DNA from: Kuschelorhynchus macadamiae
Taxonomy: Eukaryota > Arthropoda > Insecta > Coleoptera > Curculionidae
Reading direction: 5' to 3'
Length of the DNA stretch: 64,000 nt
NCBI GenBank assembly: GCA_030620095.1
Contig: JAUTXW010002188.1
Span: 172,501-236,500, forward strand
Part shown: in pieces, positions 63,329 to 64,000 of the stretch
Layout of the letters: each line of letters starts with the position of its first letter
How positions within the stretch are numbered: position 1 is the first letter of the stretch
The notes under the pieces: generated by a model
Database searches by the model: none
What the model was told of the DNA's origin: nothing
The model's input: the letters and a program-made list of their open reading frames with translations, nothing else
Program-made: the position numbers and the translations under genes

Positions 63329-64000
63329 CTACGGAAAAATTCAGGGAACGTTGAAGAAGTTTGGATTTAAAACGTTTAAGATTAGACCTGGCCTAAATTT
63401 AACACACAAGCAAAAAAAGAGGGTTGCCTTTTGTCGTAATATGTTAGAACTACTAAATGACAAGAACAATTATTTACGGCAAGTGCTTTGCACAGACGAA
63501 TCAACATTTTCGACCACCGGCATGTTCATTCGGAAAAATACACGGCAATGGACAACAGTAAATCCACACTGTTATGGGAATTTCAGTTCCAAGGGCGCCA
63601 ATCCATCAACGTGTGGTGTGGGATACTCAATAATAAGGTAAGTGGGCCTTAGTTTTTTGATAATATTCCCAACGGGTAAAATTATTTTTGAGTTTTCCGC
63701 AAAACGAGTTAGAGGATTATTTAGATCAATTGGCACTAAACAATAATAGAAATGTTGTATTTCAACAAGATGGGTCTCCACCCCATAATGTTCGTACAGT
63801 TAAAAACCATTTTAGTCAGCGTTTTGGTCAGTAGAATGGAAAAGATGCTCTCATTAAATAGCCACCCAATAGCCCCGACCTTACGCCGATGGATGCGTTT
63901 TTATGTGGTCATTTAGAGGAGATATATAACTACATTCCATACAGTTAATATCGAAATCTAAAGGATCTTATAAGGACAAATGGTGAATCATTTGAATGAA
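63329..64000 (+). pseudogene. Mariner-like transposase, 3' half, continuing beyond the Polinton
   Basis: Continuation of the gene cut at 44387. Blocks seen are QKKRVAFCRNMLELLNDKNN, the first catalytic aspartate in VLCTDESTFSTTGMF, then WTTVNPH, the second catalytic aspartate region FQQDGSPPHNVRTVKNHFS (near 63760), and the third PPNSPDLTPMDAFLCGHLEE (near 63870). Frames change near 63650 and 63830 and a stop lies near 63833. The gene runs off the window edge, so its end and the element's right terminus are not visible. Confidence 0.75.

Noticed and set aside
1..64000. CRISPR array or bacterial operon
   Set aside because: No spaced direct repeats of CRISPR type; introns, LINEs and Polinton content are eukaryotic.
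1..64000. Complete host protein-coding gene
   Set aside because: All strong coding signals map to mobile elements; the few exon-like segments near 6.5-10.8 kb cannot be tied to a host gene from sequence alone.

Overview
The window comes from the repeat-rich, AT-rich nuclear genome of an arthropod, almost certainly an insect. The evidence is the set of mobile elements, spliceosomal introns, and an interstitial array of the insect telomere unit (CCTAA/TTAGG). I found no complete host gene. Nearly everything recognisable is a transposable element, many nested inside others. I cannot name the species; the element set would fit Coleoptera or Hemiptera.

1-17.4 kb: A mariner-like transposon (about 1724-5720) has arms of roughly 600 bp that include the 5' coding part of its transposase. 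An IS630/Tc1-like transposon (1995-3944, TA target duplication) sits inside its left arm. Next comes a minus-strand non-LTR retrotransposon of the restriction-like-endonuclease type (two joined copies, 5892-17409) lying between two (TTA)n microsatellites. It is split by a 7.2-kb element (6185-13407) with near-perfect inverted ends of about 40 bp and a 3-bp target duplication. That element encodes no transposase I recognise but holds several exon-like segments.

17.4-44.4 kb: This part holds small relics: a hairpin repeat, a 0.55-kb retroposon with a 15-bp target duplication, a PIF/Harbinger relic, a tyrosine-recombinase (Crypton-like) relic between direct repeats, Tc1/mariner and Jockey-like LINE relics, foldback elements, an apparently intact IS630-like transposon (33753-35942), and a second long-armed mariner (41.2-43.3 kb). 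The stretches between them are AT-rich with nothing I can identify.

44388-63322: A complete Maverick/Polinton, 18,935 bp, with 185-bp terminal inverted repeats (184/185 identical) and a perfect 6-bp target duplication (TACATT). It lies inside the transposase gene of another mariner-like element, whose halves flank it. It encodes a spliced protein-primed DNA polymerase, a retroviral-type integrase with chromodomain, a packaging ATPase, an adenovirus-type protease relic, major and minor capsid proteins, a phospholipase-A2-like capsid accessory protein, separate RING and BIR proteins, and several small proteins of unknown role. The DNA-handling, packaging and capsid genes form a virus-like set. 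The integrase has one internal stop and the protease a stop plus a frameshift, so this copy cannot act alone although its ends look young.

The most unusual pattern is that four separate DNA transposons carry an inverted copy of the 5' (DNA-binding-domain) part of their own transposase gene downstream of that gene.
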